Assembly: GCF_036017915.1 (NCBI RefSeq) | Contig: NZ_CP107929.1 | Coordinates: 4,530,001-4,594,000 of the forward strand | Direction of reading: 5' to 3' | From: Micromonospora sp. NBC_00421 | GTDB taxonomy: Bacteria > Actinomycetota > Actinomycetes > Mycobacteriales > Micromonosporaceae | DNA: 64,000 nt | In this document: piece by piece, positions 27,739 through 37,596 of the stretch | Layout: each line of letters starts with the position of its first letter | How positions within the stretch are numbered: the first letter of the stretch is position 1 | The notes under the pieces: generated by a model | What the model was told of the DNA's origin: nothing | What the model saw: the letters and a program-made list of their open reading frames with translations, nothing else | Databases searched by the model: none | Made by a program: the position numbers and the translations under genes

Positions 27739-28186
27739 GCCCCCCATCGTGCCACCGGAAGTGGCGATCCGATGAACCGGAACGCCGGCGCGACCCTGAT
27801 CACCCTCCCGAGCTGCGGAAACCCGGTGAGATACGGATATCGGGAAAAACCGGAGGGACGCCCGGTGGTGCCGGCGAGCCGGCTGCCCGACGCACCGGCG
27901 GAAACCCCGGGGGACGCGAAGAGCGTCTCGGCCGTCGGCCTCCGGCACCAGGTCGTGGTGCCGGTCGACGCGCCGGCCCCGGCCCGGACGACGTCGCGCA
28001 CCCGCGCGGGGCGTCGGACCGGTACCGGTCACCCGGCGGCAGGTTGCGGTACGCGAATCCATCCGGCGGCAACCGTGCGCATACTCCGCCGACGCATTGC
28101 GGATACTCAGTGCCAATCACGGAGTTACTCCACTTCACCGCGTGACCGGGTGGCTCTGGACCGATCCACATCGATACGCTGCGTGG
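27739..28186. other. Intergenic region between clpS and the LuxR gene
   Basis: About 450 bp without a convincing gene. A perfect 14-bp palindrome GACCGGTACCGGTC lies at 28017-28030. TACGCT at 28175-28180 is the -10 of the LuxR gene, 6 nt before its ATG. The rest shows no hairpin or repeat I would defend. Confidence 0.4.
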
Positions 28187-30865
28187 ATGAGTCGGTGGAG
28201 CTTCGTCGGCCGTACGGATGAGCTCACCCGTCTACTGGCGGCGACGCACGGCGGTCAGGGACACGGGCTCTTCTTCAGCGGCAGCGCGGGCGTCGGCAAG
28301 AGCCGGTTGCTGCGCGAGGGGGTCGCGACCCTCCCCGCCGACCGCTACGCGCTGTCGTTCGTCGCGGCCAGCACGGCCACCGCGGCGCTGCCCTTCGGCG
28401 GGCTCGCCCCGGTGCTGCCGGCCGAGCAACCGCCGGGCCTCTCCCCTGCCGGGGTGCTGCGCTGGGGGGTCGACGTACTCCGCGAGCAGGCGGCCGGGCG
28501 GCGCATCGTGCTCGCCATCGACGACGCCCACCTGCTCGACCCGCCCTCGGCGGCACTGGTCCACCTGCTCGCCCGCGTCGAGAACACCACGGTGCTGGGG
28601 ACGCTGCGCAGCGGTGAGCAGATCCCGCTGCCGATCCGGGCACTGTGGACCGACGACCTGGTCGAGCACACCGAACTGGCCCCGCTGGGCGCGGGCGAGA
28701 CCACCGGCCTGCTCGCCGCCATCCTCGGCGGGCCGGTCGACGCCGGCTCCGCCGAGAGACTGTTCCGGCTCTCCGCCGGCAACCCCCTGCTGCTGCGGGA
28801 ACTGGTCCTGGCCGCCGCCACCGGAGGCGAGCTGGTCCGCAGCTACGGGGGGTGGCGGTGGACCGGACGGCTGGAGCTGGCCCCCAGCCTCACCGACCTC
28901 GTCGACACGCGGATCGGGCAGCTGGAGACCGGCGTCCGGACGGTGGTCGAGCTGGTCGCCTTCGGTGAACCGCTCGGCCTGCACCTGCTCGAACGGGCCG
29001 CCGACCCGGCCGACGTGGAGGTGGCCGAGGAACGCGGCCTGATCACCGTCGGACCGGACGACAGGCGGGTCGACGCCCGACTCGCCCACCCGCTCTACGG
29101 CGAGGTGATCCGCCGACGTTGCCCGGTCAGCCGGACCCGCCGTCTCCAGGCCCAGCTGGCCGAACGGTTGGAACTGGTCGGCGCCCGCCGCCGGGGCGAC
29201 CTGCTGCGGGTGGCGGTGTGGCGGCTGAACTCCGGCACCGCCCAGGACCCGGCGCTGCTGCTCGACGCGGCCGGCCAGGCGTTCACCCGGTACGACGTAC
29301 CGCTGGCCACCCGGCTGGCCCGGGCGGCGCTCGACGCCGAGGGCGGTTTCCACGCCGCCGAACTGCTGGCCACCCTCCTGATGTTCGGCGACCGGCCGGA
29401 AGAGGCGATCGGCGTGCTCGACGCGGTGGCCGGTGACCTCGTCTCCGAGGAGCGGCGCAGCCGCTGGCTGGCCGTCCGCGCGATAGTCGGCTACTGGGGT
29501 CTGCGTCAGCATTCCATGGTGGACACGATCGCGGCGGCCGGCCACACCCTGACCGACCCCGGGCACCGGGCCCGGCTGCGGGCCTTCGAGGCGATCATGC
29601 GGCTGCACGGCCTGGACGTCGACACCGCGGTACGGCTCGCCCGTTCGGTGCTGGACCACCAGGCGCCCGGCGTCGCGGCCCGGGAACTCGCCCGGTCCAC
29701 CATCGCCCACGCCGACGCGGTGCGCGGCCGGTTCCGGGCCAGCGCCTCGGCGATCGACCGGGTGCAGGCGGAGGCGGCGGACTGGCGGGCCGACATGCCG
29801 TACCTGCAACTCGCCATGGAGCTGGCCCGGGGCACCAGGTTGGCGCTCTGCGGGGACCTGACCGGCATCGACGCCCTCGCGGCCGACGAGTTCGCCGACC
29901 AGGCGGGCGCCGGGGACTTCCGGCTCGGCACCGGCTACCTGTCCATCCTCCAGGCGTACGCGGCGCGGCTGCGCGGTCGCGCCGACGACGCGCTCAAGGC
30001 CAGCGTCGGCGCCTGCGCGGTGCTCGCCACCGGCCGGGTCTTCGCGGGGTTGGCGCACGCCGAGCGGGCCCAGGCGGCGGCGCTGCGCGGCGACGTGGCG
30101 ACCGCGACCGAGGCGATGGCCGAGGCGGACCGGGCCCAGACCCCCGGGATGGCAATCCTCCAGCCGTGGCTGGAGCAGGCCCGGGGTGCGGTGCTGGCCG
30201 CCGCTGGCGATCTGGTCGGGGCGACCAGGCAGCTCGGCGAGCTGGCCGACCGGCTGCGCGCCGACGGCTTCGCCGGTCACGAGGTGCTCGTCCTGCACGA
30301 CCTGGTCCGGCTCGGCCAGGCCACCGCCCCGGTCGGACCGACCCGCGCCGACGGCAGCCGGCGTACGGTGGCGCAGCGACTGGCGGAGCTCTGCGGGACC
30401 GTCGACGGAGCGCTGACGCCGCTGCTCGCCCGGCAGGCACGAGCCGCCGCGGAGGGCGACGGGACAACCCTGCTGGAGGTGGCCGACGAGCTCGCCAAGC
30501 TCGACCTGACGGTCTGGGCGGTCGACGCCACGGCGACGGCGCTGCGTGGGTGGCGTCGGGACCGGTCGACGTCGGCCGCCGCCGCGCACGAACGGCTCGC
30601 CGCCCTGCTCACCCACTGCGACCGGATTCGTACCCCCGCGTTTGACGCGCTGCGTCCCACGCTGAGCGCCCGGGAGCTGGAGGTCGCCGGCCTCGCCGCC
30701 GCCGGGATGACCAGCCGGGTCATCGCGGGCCGGTTGTTCCTGTCGACCCGGACGGTGGAGAACCATCTCCAGCGGGTCTACGGCAAGCTCGGCATCACCA
30801 GCCGCGCCAAGCTCGGCGCGGCGCTGCGGTGGATCCCGGGCCACGACGGCAACCCGGCCGGGTGA
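28187..30865 (+). CDS. Large ATP-binding LuxR-family regulator (LAL type)
   Basis: 892 aa from ATG 28187, fixed by TACGCT 6 nt upstream. The N-terminal AAA/NACHT-like ATPase has Walker A FSGSAGVGKSR near residue 28 and Walker B VLAIDDAHLLD near 108. A long helical TPR-like middle follows, and a C-terminal GerE/LuxR HTH ends the protein (LSARELEVAGLAAAGMTS, then LFLSTRTVENHLQRVYGKLG). LAL regulators often act as pathway-specific activators; the target is not evident. It lies between clpS and pncB, which adjoin in M. tuberculosis, so it looks like a lineage-specific insertion. Confidence 0.9.
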   Translation: MSRWSFVGRTDELTRLLAATHGGQGHGLFFSGSAGVGKSRLLREGVATLPADRYALSFVAASTATAALPFGGLAPVLPAEQPPGLSPAGVLRWGVDVLREQAAGRRIVLAIDDAHLLDPPSAALVHLLARVENTTVLGTLRSGEQIPLPIRALWTDDLVEHTELAPLGAGETTGLLAAILGGPVDAGSAERLFRLSAGNPLLLRELVLAAATGGELVRSYGGWRWTGRLELAPSLTDLVDTRIGQLETGVRTVVELVAFGEPLGLHLLERAADPADVEVAEERGLITVGPDDRRVDARLAHPLYGEVIRRRCPVSRTRRLQAQLAERLELVGARRRGDLLRVAVWRLNSGTAQDPALLLDAAGQAFTRYDVPLATRLARAALDAEGGFHAAELLATLLMFGDRPEEAIGVLDAVAGDLVSEERRSRWLAVRAIVGYWGLRQHSMVDTIAAAGHTLTDPGHRARLRAFEAIMRLHGLDVDTAVRLARSVLDHQAPGVAARELARSTIAHADAVRGRFRASASAIDRVQAEAADWRADMPYLQLAMELARGTRLALCGDLTGIDALAADEFADQAGAGDFRLGTGYLSILQAYAARLRGRADDALKASVGACAVLATGRVFAGLAHAERAQAAALRGDVATATEAMAEADRAQTPGMAILQPWLEQARGAVLAAAGDLVGATRQLGELADRLRADGFAGHEVLVLHDLVRLGQATAPVGPTRADGSRRTVAQRLAELCGTVDGALTPLLARQARAAAEGDGTTLLEVADELAKLDLTVWAVDATATALRGWRRDRSTSAAAAHERLAALLTHCDRIRTPAFDALRPTLSARELEVAGLAAAGMTSRVIAGRLFLSTRTVENHLQRVYGKLGITSRAKLGAALRWIPGHDGNPAG

Positions 30866-30881
30866 ACTCTAGGCTGGGCTG

Positions 30882-32168
30882 GTGAACCGTCTTCGCCCCG
30901 CGCTGCTGACCGACCACTACGAGCTGACCATGGTCGGTGCCGCCCTGCGGGACGGCACCGCAGACCGCCGCTGCACCTTCGAGGTGTTCAGCCGGCGGCT
31001 GCCCACCGGACGCCGGTACGGGGTGGTCGCCGGGACCGGCCGCCTGATCGACATGATCAGGGACTTCCGGTTCGCCGCGGAGGAGGTCGAGTTCCTGCTC
31101 CGGACCGGGGTGGTGGACGAGCCGGCCGCCCGGTGGCTGGCCGACTACCGCTTCACCGGCGACATCGACGGGTACGCCGAGGGTGAGCTGTTCTTCCCCG
31201 GGTCCCCGATCCTCACCGTCTCCGGTGGCTTCGCCGAGTGCGTGGTGCTCGAGACACTGGTGCTGTCGGTGCTCAACCACGACTGCGCGGTGGCCGCGGC
31301 AGCCGCCCGGATGGTCACCGCGGCCCGGGGTCGGGCGCTGATCGAGATGGGTTCCCGGCGGGCCCACGAGGAGGCGGCGGTGGCCGCCGCGCGGGCGGCG
31401 TACCTGGCCGGGTTCCGGTTCACCTCCAACCTCGCCGCCGGCCAGCGCTACGGCATACCCACCGCCGGGACCGCCGCGCACGCGTTCACCCTGCTGCACG
31501 ACGACGAGCGGACGGCGTTCGCCTCGCAGGTCGCCACGCTGGGCAGGGACACCACGCTGCTCGTCGACACGTACGACATCAGCCAGGGCATCCGGACCGC
31601 CATCGAGGTGGCCGGGCCGGAACTGCGGGCGGTCCGGATCGACTCCGGCGACCTCGCGGTCATCGCCCAGCAGTCCCGGGAACTGCTCGACTCGCTCGGC
31701 GCCACCGAGACGAAGATCATCGTGTCGGGTGATCTCGACGAGTACGCCATCGCCGCGCTCGCCGCCGAACCGGTCGACATGTACGGCGCCGGCACCGCAG
31801 TGGTCACCGGTTCCGGTGCGCCCACCGCCAGCCTGGTCTACAAGTTGGTCGAGGTGGAGGGACGGCCGGTGGTCAAGCGCTCCGAGAACAAGGCCACCAT
31901 CGGCGGCCGGAAGGTCGCGGTACGCCGGCACAAGCCCACCGGTACCGCCACCGAGGAGGTCGTCGTCTCGCAGGGCGTACCGGACCGGCAGGCCAACGAC
32001 CGGCTGCTCCAGCACTCGTTCGTGATCGACGGTGAGCCCGTCGACCTGCCGGGCATCGAGAAGTCCCGCGAACACCTGCGGCAGTGTCTGATCTCCATTC
32101 CGTGGGAGGGGTTGAAGCTCTCCGCCGGTGACCCCGCGATCCCGGTCACCGTCGTACCGGCAGGTTGA
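30882..32168 (+). CDS. pncB: Nicotinate phosphoribosyltransferase
   Basis: 428 aa. GTG 30882 has TAGGCT 6 nt upstream (leaderless). Motifs include LLTDHYELTM at the start, FEVFSRRLPTGRRYGV, EMGSRRAHEEAA, VDTYDISQGI, RIDSGDLAVIAQ and SGDLDEYAI. It makes nicotinate mononucleotide in NAD salvage. The last six codons, coding VVPAG plus stop, form the first unit of an 18-bp tandem repeat that runs on into the spacer. Confidence 0.95.
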   Translation: MNRLRPALLTDHYELTMVGAALRDGTADRRCTFEVFSRRLPTGRRYGVVAGTGRLIDMIRDFRFAAEEVEFLLRTGVVDEPAARWLADYRFTGDIDGYAEGELFFPGSPILTVSGGFAECVVLETLVLSVLNHDCAVAAAAARMVTAARGRALIEMGSRRAHEEAAVAAARAAYLAGFRFTSNLAAGQRYGIPTAGTAAHAFTLLHDDERTAFASQVATLGRDTTLLVDTYDISQGIRTAIEVAGPELRAVRIDSGDLAVIAQQSRELLDSLGATETKIIVSGDLDEYAIAALAAEPVDMYGAGTAVVTGSGAPTASLVYKLVEVEGRPVVKRSENKATIGGRKVAVRRHKPTGTATEEVVVSQGVPDRQANDRLLQHSFVIDGEPVDLPGIEKSREHLRQCLISIPWEGLKLSAGDPAIPVTVVPAG

Positions 32169-32276
32169 GTCGTACCGGCAGGTTGAGTCGTACCGGCAGG
32201 TTGAGTCGTACCGGCAGGTTGAGTCGTCCGGGCATGCTGGGTCCTACTGGCAAGCGGGGTCGAGCCGGCTGATTCG
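32151..32276 (+). repeat. 18-bp tandem repeat overlapping the pncB stop codon
   Basis: Four perfect copies of GTCGTACCGGCAGGTTGA (32151-32222) are followed by three degenerate 18-bp copies (32223-32276). The first copy encodes the last five residues and stop of pncB, so each perfect copy carries an in-frame TGA. The array fills the spacer up to the pncA RBS. No unique spacers, so not CRISPR. Confidence 0.9.
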
Positions 32277-32304
32277 TGCCGGCGAGTGGAGGGAGGGCAC
32301 ACCG

Positions 32305-32886
32305 ATGGCCAACGCGCTGATCATCGTGGACGTGCAGAACGACTTCTGTGAGGGCGGCTCGCTCGCCGTCACCGGAGGCGCCGGGGTCGCCGTCGGCATC
32401 TCCGGGCTGCTGGCGGCGCAGCCGCAGAGGTGGGATCACGTGGTCGCCACCAAGGACTACCACGTCGACCCGGGGGCGCACTTCGGAGATCCGCCGGACT
32501 ACGTCGAGTCCTGGCCCCGGCACTGCGTGGTCGGCACCTCGGGCAGCGAGTTCCACCCCGACCTGGCGACCGACCGGGTCGAGGCGATCTTCCACAAGGG
32601 CGAGCACGCCGCCGCGTACTCCGGGTTCGAGGGGCACGCCGCCGACGGTGAGCGCCTGGCCGACTGGCTGCGCCGGCACCACGTGGACCGGGTCGACGTG
32701 GTCGGCATCGCCACCGACCACTGCATCCGGGCGACCGCCCTGGACGCCGCCCGGGAGGGCTTCGCCACCACCGTGCTGCTCGACCTGACGGCGGCGGTCG
32801 CGCCGGCGACGCTGGACGTGGCGCTGCGGGCGATGGACGGTGCCGGGGTGACCCTGCACGGTGAGCCGGTGATCAGCGTCGCATGA
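32305..32886 (+). CDS. pncA: Nicotinamidase
   Basis: 193 aa. Catalytic triad segments: D9 in IIVDVQNDF, Lys in FHKGEH and Cys in GIATDHCIRAT; metal histidines are in KDYHVDPGAHFGD. It hydrolyses nicotinamide to nicotinate, the substrate of the upstream PncB. GGAGGGAGGG precedes the ATG. Likely co-transcribed with pncB across the tandem repeat. Confidence 0.94.
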   Translation: MANALIIVDVQNDFCEGGSLAVTGGAGVAVGISGLLAAQPQRWDHVVATKDYHVDPGAHFGDPPDYVESWPRHCVVGTSGSEFHPDLATDRVEAIFHKGEHAAAYSGFEGHAADGERLADWLRRHHVDRVDVVGIATDHCIRATALDAAREGFATTVLLDLTAAVAPATLDVALRAMDGAGVTLHGEPVISVA

Positions 32887-32950
32887 GCCGGTAATCGCTT
32901 GCCGATGTCGTACCTCCGGTCGAGGATGACCGCCGGAGGTACGGAGCATC

Positions 32951-34165
32951 ATGACGTTGACGCCTTACCGGGAGGCCCTCTCCCAGCCTGGTCTGCGGGC
33001 CCTGCTACTGGTGGCGGTGCTGGCCCGCATCCCGCTCACCGCGACCGGGGTGACCCTCACCTTCTTCGTGGTGCTGGAGCTGGGCCGTGGTTACGGTGCC
33101 GCAGGCCTGGTCGGGGCCGCGTCGGTCGCCGGCACGGCCCTCGGCTCGCCTCTGCTCGGCCGGCTGGTCGACCGGCGCGGCCTGCGCCCGGTGCTCGCCG
33201 TGACCACAGCCGTCGAGGCGGTCTTCTGGGCGAGTGCTCCGACGTTGCGCTTGTCGCTGCTCCTGCCCGCCGCGTTCGTGGCCGGGCTGTTCGCACTGCC
33301 GGTCTTCTCGGTGGTCAGGCAGTCGATCGCCGCGCTGGTCCCGGCGCAGCGCCGACGCCCCGCGTACGCGCTGGACTCGATGTCGATGGAGCTGTCCTTC
33401 ATGATCGGCCCGGCACTGGCCGTGGCGCTCGCCACCGCCGTCTCGCCCCGGGTCACGCTCTGGGCGGTCGGCGCGGGCATCGTCGGATCCGGCATCGTCC
33501 TCTGGCTGCTCGACCCGCCGATCCGCAGCGCCGAGGAGCCGGTAGGTCCGCAGCCCCGGGTGCCCCGGCGGCAGTGGCTGACCACCCGCCTGCTCGCCGT
33601 GTTCGCGGTGAGCGCCGCCGCCACCCTGGTGCTCGGCGGCACCGACGTGGCGGTGGTGGCCGTGCTGCGGGCCGGTGGCGAGGTCGGCTGGACCGGTGCG
33701 GTGCTCACCGCCTGGGCGGTCGCGTCGCTGGTCGGCGGCTTCGCGTACGGGGCTGTGCGCCGATCGTTCTCCCCGTTGACCCTGGCCGTGCTGCTCAGCC
33801 TCTGCACCATCCCGGTCGGGCTGGGCGGCGGTCACTGGTGGCTGCTCTGCCTGACCCTGCTGCCCGCCGGCGCGCTCTGCGCCCCCACCATCGCCGCCAC
33901 CGCCGACGCGGTCAGCCGGCTCGCTCCCGCCGGGGTGCGTGGTGAGGCGATGGGCCTGCACGGCTCCGCCGCCACGGTCGGCATCGCCCTCGGTGCTCCC
34001 CTGGCCGGCGCGGTGATCGACGCCTCGGTGCCGCTGTGGGGCTTCGCGGTCACCGGGGCCGTGGGCCTGCTGGTGACCCTGCTGGTCCTACCGGTGGAGC
34101 TACGTCACCGCCGGCCGCCCACCACCCCCGAGCACACCGCCGAACTGGCCCCCGCCACCATCTGA
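32951..34165 (+). CDS. MFS transporter
   Basis: 404 aa with about twelve hydrophobic helices and no large soluble domain. The loop between helices 2 and 3 has SPLLGRLVDRRGLRPVL, the MFS signature-type D-R-x-G-R motif. The family resembles drug or sugar efflux carriers (SotB/YdhP-like), but the substrate is not predictable. Preceded by GGAGGTACGGAG. It is convergent with ctaD, with a 311-bp gap of palindromes. Confidence 0.85.
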   Translation: MTLTPYREALSQPGLRALLLVAVLARIPLTATGVTLTFFVVLELGRGYGAAGLVGAASVAGTALGSPLLGRLVDRRGLRPVLAVTTAVEAVFWASAPTLRLSLLLPAAFVAGLFALPVFSVVRQSIAALVPAQRRRPAYALDSMSMELSFMIGPALAVALATAVSPRVTLWAVGAGIVGSGIVLWLLDPPIRSAEEPVGPQPRVPRRQWLTTRLLAVFAVSAAATLVLGGTDVAVVAVLRAGGEVGWTGAVLTAWAVASLVGGFAYGAVRRSFSPLTLAVLLSLCTIPVGLGGGHWWLLCLTLLPAGALCAPTIAATADAVSRLAPAGVRGEAMGLHGSAATVGIALGAPLAGAVIDASVPLWGFAVTGAVGLLVTLLVLPVELRHRRPPTTPEHTAELAPATI

Positions 34166-34208
34166 CGGCGGCACAGCGGCACAGCGGCACAGCGGCGAAC
34201 CTACTTCT

Positions 34209-34269
34209 CTCGTGGAGCGGTATGCCACAGCGTCATAAATATGACGCTGTGGCATACCGCTCCTACGAG
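34209..34269. repeat. Very long perfect palindrome between MFS gene and ctaD
   Basis: Arms of 24 bp (34214-34237 and 34240-34263) are perfectly complementary with only AA between them. After a one-base bulge (34264) a further 5 bp pair (34209-34213 with 34265-34269). The arm includes TATGCCACAGCGTCATA. It lies in a 311-bp convergent gap that also holds three CGGCACAG tandem units (about 34173-34196), GGCCGG-rich low-complexity sequence (34327-34368) and a second hairpin at 34412-34462. Confidence 0.85.
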
Positions 34270-34411
34270 GATGTGTCGCTCCGGCGACCAACACCGGCAG
34301 TAACCGTCGCTGCGACTGCGACTGAGCCCGGGGCCGGGGCCGGAGGCCGGAGGCCGGGGCCGGAGGCTTTGACGAACGACAACGGTGGATGGACGGCGCA
34401 GCCCGGCCCGG

Positions 34412-34462
34412 AATGCCGACGGGCGTCGCACCCGGAGTGGGGGTGCGACGCCCGTCGGCATT
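34412..34462 (-). terminator. 22-bp stem terminator after ctaD
   Basis: Perfect 22-bp arms (34412-34433 and 34441-34462) with a 7-nt loop begin 14 nt past the ctaD stop. No T-run follows on the minus strand, but stem length and placement make it a strong terminator candidate, possibly acting in both directions. Confidence 0.7.
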
Positions 34463-34476
34463 GTGCGTGCGCGGCG

Positions 34477-36231
34477 TCAGCGCTGGTCGAGGTTCCCGGA
34501 CTTGTCCTCCTGGTAGCTGGCGCCACCATTGACCTCGCTGGTCAGCGGCTTGGCACCACCCTCCGGCGGGCCGGCGAGGCTGCCGGCGGCCAACTCGGGG
34601 AACTTCGCGTCGAACGCCGGGCGCTCCGAACGGATCCGGGGCATCCGGTCGAAGTTGCGCAGCGGCGGCGGGGAGCTCGTCGCCCACTCCAGCGAGTTGC
34701 CGTGGCCCCACGGGTCGTCCACCTCGACGACCGGCCCGGTCTTGTACGACTTCCAGCAGTTCCAGATGAACGGCAGGGTCGAGATACCGGTGATGAACGC
34801 GCCGACCGTGGAGATCATGTTCAGCGTGGTGAAGCCGTCGCTGGGCAGGTAGTCGGCGTACCGCCGGGGCATGCCCTCGGCCCCGAGCCAGTGCTGCACC
34901 AGGAAGGTGGTGTGGAAGCCGATCATCGTCAGCCAGAAGTGGATCTTGCCCAGCCGCTCGTCGAGCATCCGGCCGAACATCTTCGGGAACCAGAAGTAGA
35001 TGCCACCGAAGACGGCGAACACGATCGTGCCGAAGAGCACGTAGTGGAAGTGCGCCACCACGAAGTAGTTGTCGTGCAGGTGGAAGTCGAGCGGCGGGCT
35101 GGCCAGCAGCACCCCGGTCAGACCGCCGAAGAGGAAGGTCACCAGGAAGCCGATCGCGAAGAGCATCGGCGTCTCGAAGGTGATCTGACCCCGCCACATG
35201 GTGCCGATCCAGTTGAAGAACTTCATCCCGGTCGGTACGGCGATCAGGTAGCTCAGGAAGCTGAAGAACGGCAGCAGCACCTGGCCGGTGGCGAACATGT
35301 GGTGCGCCCAGACACTCATCGACAGTGCGGCGATGGCGATGGTGGCGGCGACGAGCCCCTTGTAACCGAAGATCGGCTTGCGGGAGAAGACCGGGATGAT
35401 CTCGGTGATGATGCCGAAGAACGGCAGCGCGATGATGTAGACCTCGGGGTGACCGAAGAACCAGAAGAGGTGCTGCCACAGCATCGGGCCGCCGGTGGCC
35501 GGGTCGTACACGTGGGCGCCGAGCAGCCGGTCCGCGGCGAGCGCGAAGAGCGCGGCGGCCAGCAGCGGGAAGACCAGGATCGCCAGCAGGCTGGTGACCA
35601 GCATGTTCCACGTGAAGATCGGCATCCGGAACATGGTCATGCCGGGCGCGCGCAGGGTCAGGATGGTGGTGATCAGGTTGACCGCACCGAGGATGGTGCC
35701 CAGACCGGAGATGGCCAGGCCGACCACCCACATGTTCGCGCCGACGCCCGGCGAGTGCTCGATGGTGCTCAGCGGGGTGTAGGCGGTCCAGCCGAAGTCG
35801 GCGGCCCCACCCGGGCTGATGAAGCCGGCGGTCGCCATGGTGCCGCCGAACAGGTACAGCCAGTAGGCGAAGGCGTTCAGCCGGGGGAACGAGACGTCGG
35901 GAGCGCCGATCTGCAACGGCACGACGTAGTTGGCGAACGCGAACACGATCGGCGTCGCGAAGAACAGCAGCATGATCGTGCCGTGCATCGTGAACAGCTG
36001 GTTGTACTGCTCCGGCGACAGGAACTGCATGCCCGGTCGCGCCAGCTCGGCTCGCATGATCAGGGCCATCAGGCCACCGATCATGAAGAACACGAACGCG
36101 GTGACCATGTACATGATCCCGATCTGCTTCGCGTCCGTGGTGCGCAGCAGCCGCGCGATGGCCGACCCCTTGACCGGCTCTCGGACCGGCCATGGCCGGG
36201 TCACGACCGGCTTGGGTGCGACGGTGGTCAC
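34477..36231 (-). CDS. ctaD: Cytochrome c oxidase subunit I
   Basis: 584 aa from GTG 36231, with GGAGG 6 nt upstream. Twelve transmembrane helices of the heme-copper oxidase family are evident. Heme/CuB ligands appear in [11 protein letters not shown], the cross-linked His-Tyr segment [14 protein letters not shown], and the distal His pair in [16 protein letters not shown]. It is the catalytic subunit of the aa3 terminal oxidase reducing O2. The other subunits are not in the window, as usual for actinobacteria where ctaD can stand alone. Confidence 0.96.
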   Translation of the reverse strand: MTTVAPKPVVTRPWPVREPVKGSAIARLLRTTDAKQIGIMYMVTAFVFFMIGGLMALIMRAELARPGMQFLSPEQYNQLFTMHGTIMLLFFATPIVFAFANYVVPLQIGAPDVSFPRLNAFAYWLYLFGGTMATAGFISPGGAADFGWTAYTPLSTIEHSPGVGANMWVVGLAISGLGTILGAVNLITTILTLRAPGMTMFRMPIFTWNMLVTSLLAILVFPLLAAALFALAADRLLGAHVYDPATGGPMLWQHLFWFFGHPEVYIIALPFFGIITEIIPVFSRKPIFGYKGLVAATIAIAALSMSVWAHHMFATGQVLLPFFSFLSYLIAVPTGMKFFNWIGTMWRGQITFETPMLFAIGFLVTFLFGGLTGVLLASPPLDFHLHDNYFVVAHFHYVLFGTIVFAVFGGIYFWFPKMFGRMLDERLGKIHFWLTMIGFHTTFLVQHWLGAEGMPRRYADYLPSDGFTTLNMISTVGAFITGISTLPFIWNCWKSYKTGPVVEVDDPWGHGNSLEWATSSPPPLRNFDRMPRIRSERPAFDAKFPELAAGSLAGPPEGGAKPLTSEVNGGASYQEDKSGNLDQR

Positions 36232-36368
36232 GAATGGCCTCCGGTTCTCGGTTGTCCCGCTCGGCACGCGCTGTCAGCTGCGGGCCGTCATCCGAAAGGA
36301 TGTTAGTCCCCGGTAGGTGGCAGCACCGCTCGGGGTGCTCTGGCACCATGTTCGGCCGCCCGGCACCC

Positions 36369-37475
36369 CTACAGCGGGTCCACCAGGAGCCGGTAGTGCT
36401 CGCCGAAGATCCGCCCGCCCCGCCCGCGTAGCAACGGGTCGCGCAGCGCCGGCGGCACGTCGCGGGTGCGGTTGCGGTCCCGGGTCCGGTCCCGCACCCA
36501 TCGGGTACGCGGGCGACGGCGACTCTCGTACGCCACCAGGGCCGCCTCGACGCTGCCGGCGGCCCGGAGCGACTCGGCGAGCACCACCGCGTCCTCCAGC
36601 GCCATCGCGATCCCCTGGGCCAGGGTCGGCGCGGTGGCGTGCGCGGCGTCGCCGACCAGCAGCACCCGCCCCCGGTGCCAACGGCCCAGCTCGACCTCGT
36701 CGGTGAGCCCGACCTGGACGTCGCGCCAGGCGGCCAGCACCGCCGGGACCGGCCCGCCGTAACCGCCGAAGAGTTCGTGCAGCCGGGCGACCGGGTCGGC
36801 CGGGGCGACCGTACCGGCCTCGTCGGCGTAACAGTAGAGCCGACCGGCACCCAGCGGCACCACCAGGAAGCCGGCGCGGCGGCCGAGCAGGGCCGTCCAG
36901 TCGGCGACGTGCGGACCGTCGCGCACCACACCCCGGTAGAGCACCTGACCGGCGGGACGGGGCGGACCGCCGAGCGCGGCCAGGGCGCGGACCGCCGAGC
37001 GGGGGCCGTCGGCACCGATCACCAGGTCGTACTCGCCGCCGGTGCCGTCGGTGAAGGTGACCGCGACCCCGGCCGGCAACAGCTCGACGCTGCTCACCTC
37101 GGCACCGTGTCGGACCGCGCCTCCCGCACCGCTGAGCAGCACCTGGTAGAGGTCGCGGCGGGGCAGTGCCCGGCACTCGCCGACCCCGGCCCAGAGCGCG
37201 TCGAGGTCCACCTCGCAGAGCGGGTCACCGGCGGCGTCGAGGAAGCGCTGACGGTGGATCACCTGTCCGAGTGGGCGGACCGGCCCGTCGAGGTCCAGTG
37301 CACGCAGCGCCCTTGCGGCGTTGCCGGGGAGATACAGACCGGTGTCGGTCAGCTCGTTGGGTGGGAGTTTCTCGGTGACGTCCGGCCGGAAACCTGCCAG
37401 CCGCAGGGCCCGGGCGACAGCCAGACCGGCGATGCCCGCGCCGACGACGAGGATGCGCAGGGGAGAGCCACCCAT
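36369..37475 (-). CDS. FAD-dependent monooxygenase
   Basis: 368 aa. The N-terminal dinucleotide fold ILVVGAGIAGLAVARAL, the GADGPRSAVR motif in the middle, and RVLLVGDAAHATAPTLAQGIAMALEDA (GD motif binding FAD and NADPH) identify the p-hydroxybenzoate hydroxylase-type group A flavoprotein family. Substrate unknown. It diverges from the IclR gene across a 197-bp region with an 18-bp palindrome, which suggests regulation by IclR and perhaps an aromatic substrate (inference). Confidence 0.87.
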   Translation of the reverse strand: MGGSPLRILVVGAGIAGLAVARALRLAGFRPDVTEKLPPNELTDTGLYLPGNAARALRALDLDGPVRPLGQVIHRQRFLDAAGDPLCEVDLDALWAGVGECRALPRRDLYQVLLSGAGGAVRHGAEVSSVELLPAGVAVTFTDGTGGEYDLVIGADGPRSAVRALAALGGPPRPAGQVLYRGVVRDGPHVADWTALLGRRAGFLVVPLGAGRLYCYADEAGTVAPADPVARLHELFGGYGGPVPAVLAAWRDVQVGLTDEVELGRWHRGRVLLVGDAAHATAPTLAQGIAMALEDAVVLAESLRAAGSVEAALVAYESRRRPRTRWVRDRTRDRNRTRDVPPALRDPLLRGRGGRIFGEHYRLLVDPL

Positions 37476-37596
37476 GGTGGTGTACGCCTCCGGAGGGGAT
37501 CGGCACGCGGTGAAGGCAAGACACTACTCCGCGCGATGAGAGCACACCAGAGCCGATGATCCCGACACCCGCCGCACTCCAGACTGGACAGAAAGT

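Noticed and set aside
32151..32276. CRISPR-like array
   Set aside because: Units are contiguous 18-mers without spacers, and the first one is part of pncB.
34200..34300. Small ORFs reading MPQRH on both strands of the palindrome
   Set aside because: Both arise from the inverted repeat itself; the peptides have no stop-to-start context, RBS or similarity.
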